Virus record (IMG/VR): IMGVR_UViG_3300031980_000006
Coordinates: 1-22,816 of that record
Strand: one strand, 5' to 3'
Length of the DNA stretch: 22,816 nt
Origin: a virus
The number at the start of each line of letters is the position of its first letter. Position 1 is the stretch's first letter. The notes beneath the pieces were generated by a model. It ran no database searches and was not told the origin of the DNA. It saw only the letters and a program-made list of their open reading frames with translations. Positions 20,930 through 22,816 of this stretch are shown here, piece after piece. The position numbers and the translations under genes were made by a program.

Positions 20930-22816
20930 AGCCTACTAGCGCGCTCACAACAGCGCAACGCGACTCGCTCAAGACGGCTAGGGCGACCGCTTGGTTTTAT
21001 GCGCGCCCAGATACGGTCGTCGCCACTCTTACCGTGACAAGCGCCCTGAACACGCTAGAGGGGCGCGTCAATGTGAGCGGATCGCTCTCAAACGTGACAG
21101 CCGACATGACGGCTAAGGTCAAGCGCGGATCGAACCTTGTCGGTTACTACCGAATCCGCAAAGTGGGCGGCTCTGAACTCTACTTAGGCGCGGATGTAAA
21201 TGACAAGGGCTTGTTTCAATTCGGGCAAGCGCTGCCACCAATCGCCGCTAACGACACGATTGAAGTCTTAAACCGCTACGATTTGACGGCAAAAATCCCG
21301 CGCATTGATACGGGCGCGTCCGTCATTTATGAGGACTACGATATCGCCTATAGCGACCAAAACACGACGCCTGCACCTTACGGGCGCATTTGGATTCGCG
21401 AGGCGGCAAGCGGCGCTTGGAGTACGCATTACGGAGGCTTCACAAGCGGCTCGACAATAGACCTTGACATTCGCGTCGAGGCGTACTCTTTTGTGAGCGG
21501 CGCTTACAGCTTCAACTTCACGTTTCCATCATCGTGGGTTGTGCTATCCTCAAACACGACCGCGCTTGTCGCCGAGCGGCAAGTCCGCGTGCCAATCGGC
21601 GCGTTCAGCTTCACTTGCACCATCACACAAAACGCCAAAACGCGCACTTTGACGCGCTACGTCGTGGTTGACGACCGCGCCAATCCTACGCTTTTCAAGG
21701 AGCTGCTTGATTTCAACGCCGAATTCACAACAGAAGGCGTCCGCTTATCGGGACGCCTGCGCGCTCAAGACGCGCAGACCTATCTCAGCGGTATCTCTCA
21801 AGGCGCGTTCAGCCTGATCGCTCTCGACACTGAACAAAATGCCGCATTTTCGAGGGTTTACGCGGGATTTTTTGACGGGGGTAGTTATACCTCACGAGAG
21901 GCGGAAAGGGCGGCTCAAATCGCCATTTTTGACGTATCCGAAACGCTCAGGCGAGTCTATTGCGCCTCTCAACTTTTCGAGCGCAAATCAACAGTTGATA
22001 CATGGCAAAAATTGCCTCAGGCGCTCAGTCATCCCGCTTTTGCCGTCTATTGGCTTTTGGATTGGCGCGTCGCCAATTACCATCGCCTGTTCAATTTTGA
22101 AGTACACGGAACGGCAGCGGATTACAAGGCGATTGCATTGAAGTCGGATCGCGGCTCGGTTTGGCAGGCGATTCAAGCCATGACAGGTCGCTTGCCGACT
22201 GCGATTTTATGCGCAAGCGCGGACGGGCTTCGCATTGATGTACGCCCTGAACTGTTGAGCGCAACAGCGCGCAACGCAATCATCACACGCCACACGATCA
22301 CGGAAGATGATGTTTCAAGCCTGAACATATCGGTAGCGCAACGCGCGCGTTACCGGCGCGTTAGGCTTGCTGCCTTTTTGCCCGTCGCGGCGGATGATGA
22401 AAAGCCGATTCCGATTAGATCGGGCGCGACGGCGATCAACGGCGAGCAAGAGCAGGACATAGACGGCTTGTTAGCGTTCAGTCAAGCCGAGCTGAATCGC
22501 GTTGCGGGCGACACGCTTGCCGCGCTCAACGCGCCGTATGAGCGGATTCAATATGAGCTGATCGGCGCGCTCGGCATGGCTTTCATGCCGTATCACCAAC
22601 AATTCGTAGGCAACAACATCGCGCAAGCCTATCACGAGCTTTTCAGCGCGGCTTTCACGCAACGCTGCATTCCGGTAAGCCTCAGCTTGACTGTAGAGGC
22701 AGGCGGCGTTGCGCGGACGAGCTTGACTGTCAAGCCCGAAACGGACGGCGCGGACGGCGTCACCTTGCCGATACCTATTGAGGGCGAACACAGCATCGTC
22801 GAGCCGTTTGAATTAC
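20926..22816 (+). CDS. Large distal tail protein, baseplate hub-like, 3' end outside the window
   Basis: The frame opens at ATG 20926, overlapping the preceding stop, and stays open for 630 codons to the window end. The N-terminal 250 residues are Thr/Ser/Val-rich beta structure, perhaps Ig-like (LTVTSALNTLEGRVNVSGS, RTLTRYVVVDDRANPTL). From about residue 330 it has DVSETLRRVYCASQLFER, GSVWQAIQAMTGRLPTAIL, ADGLRIDVRPELLS and ITEDDVSSLNISVAQRARY. This order (a helix before a small domain, 'D-G-x-x-x-I-x-P', then a line with S-L-N-I-S) resembles tail hub and tip proteins of the gp27/Tal group. I infer a hub or tip protein for host attachment. The missing C-terminus could hold a lysin or fibre domain. 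Confidence 0.75.
   Translation, partial: MKPTSALTTAQRDSLKTARATAWFYARPDTVVATLTVTSALNTLEGRVNVSGSLSNVTADMTAKVKRGSNLVGYYRIRKVGGSELYLGADVNDKGLFQFGQALPPIAANDTIEVLNRYDLTAKIPRIDTGASVIYEDYDIAYSDQNTTPAPYGRIWIREAASGAWSTHYGGFTSGSTIDLDIRVEAYSFVSGAYSFNFTFPSSWVVLSSNTTALVAERQVRVPIGAFSFTCTITQNAKTRTLTRYVVVDDRANPTLFKELLDFNAEFTTEGVRLSGRLRAQDAQTYLSGISQGAFSLIALDTEQNAAFSRVYAGFFDGGSYTSREAERAAQIAIFDVSETLRRVYCASQLFERKSTVDTWQKLPQALSHPAFAVYWLLDWRVANYHRLFNFEVHGTAADYKAIALKSDRGSVWQAIQAMTGRLPTAILCASADGLRIDVRPELLSATARNAIITRHTITEDDVSSLNISVAQRARYRRVRLAAFLPVAADDEKPIPIRSGATAINGEQEQDIDGLLAFSQAELNRVAGDTLAALNAPYERIQYELIGALGMAFMPYHQQFVGNNIAQAYHELFSAAFTQRCIPVSLSLTVEAGGVARTSLTVKPETDGADGVTLPIPIEGEHSIVEPFEL

Noticed and set aside
1-22816. 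Cyanobacterial host from the GCGATCGC word
   Set aside because: About four copies (near 616, 2969, 13919 and 17227) is well below the density usual in HIP1-rich cyanobacteria, and phages often lack host word bias.
1-22816. Integrase, attachment site, repressor or lysis genes
   Set aside because: None is recognisable in the window, so I make no claim about temperate or lytic life style beyond the moron-like unit.

Overview
The window is a 22.8 kb piece of a tailed double-stranded DNA phage (or prophage) of a bacterium. The gene set is that of a long-tailed, siphovirus-like particle with an HK97-type head: terminase, portal, prohead protease fused to major capsid protein, connectors, major tail protein, a frameshifted pair of tail assembly chaperones, tape measure and distal tail proteins. 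The virus encodes two sigma-70-like factors of its own, so the host uses a bacterial RNA polymerase. I cannot name the host. The eight-base cyanobacterial word GCGATCGC occurs only about four times. No integrase, lysis cassette, tRNA or CRISPR array is visible, and the window is open at both ends.

Layout. (1) 1-4797, rightward, tightly overlapped: end of a DNA methyltransferase, a four-helix membrane protein, a helix-turn-helix protein whose gene carries an array of ten identical 10-bp palindromes, two tandem sigma-70-like factors, small terminase and large terminase. (2) 4803-5861: a hairpin, the only leftward gene of the window, and a 680-bp non-coding control region with promoter-like sites, direct repeats, a C-rich tract and a large imperfect inverted repeat. 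(3) 5862-9701: an unrecognised protein, a portal fused to a Mu gpF/SPP1 gp7-like head morphogenesis domain, and a tail-completion-like protein. (4) 9734-10263: a self-contained unit of promoter, doubled operator-like repeat, one small unknown gene and intrinsic terminator, which is the layout of a phage moron. (5) 10309-18529: protease-capsid fusion with a strong internal start, small beta-rich protein, connector, tail terminator-like protein, major tail protein, terminator, chaperones G and G-T joined by a -1 slippery site CCCTTTA, and tape measure. (6) 18537-20480: non-structural genes placed inside the tail module, namely a metallophosphoesterase with an N-terminal HTH, a tiny two-helix membrane ORF broken by an amber codon, and ThyX. 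(7) 20489-22816: distal tail genes, the last one running off the window.

How the parts may work together. The sigma factors next to the terminase genes suggest phage-directed timing of late transcription. The most unusual element is the array at 1172-1415: seven sites lie at an exact 21-bp period, which is at once two DNA helical turns and one protein heptad, inside a gene whose product has a DNA-binding C-terminus. An 11-bp word from this array recurs in both arms of the inverted repeat at 5682-5747, 4 kb away. I infer one DNA-binding system with two target loci, for replication initiation, packaging, partition or transcription control. The phage lambda O gene, with its embedded origin iterons, is the closest precedent I know.
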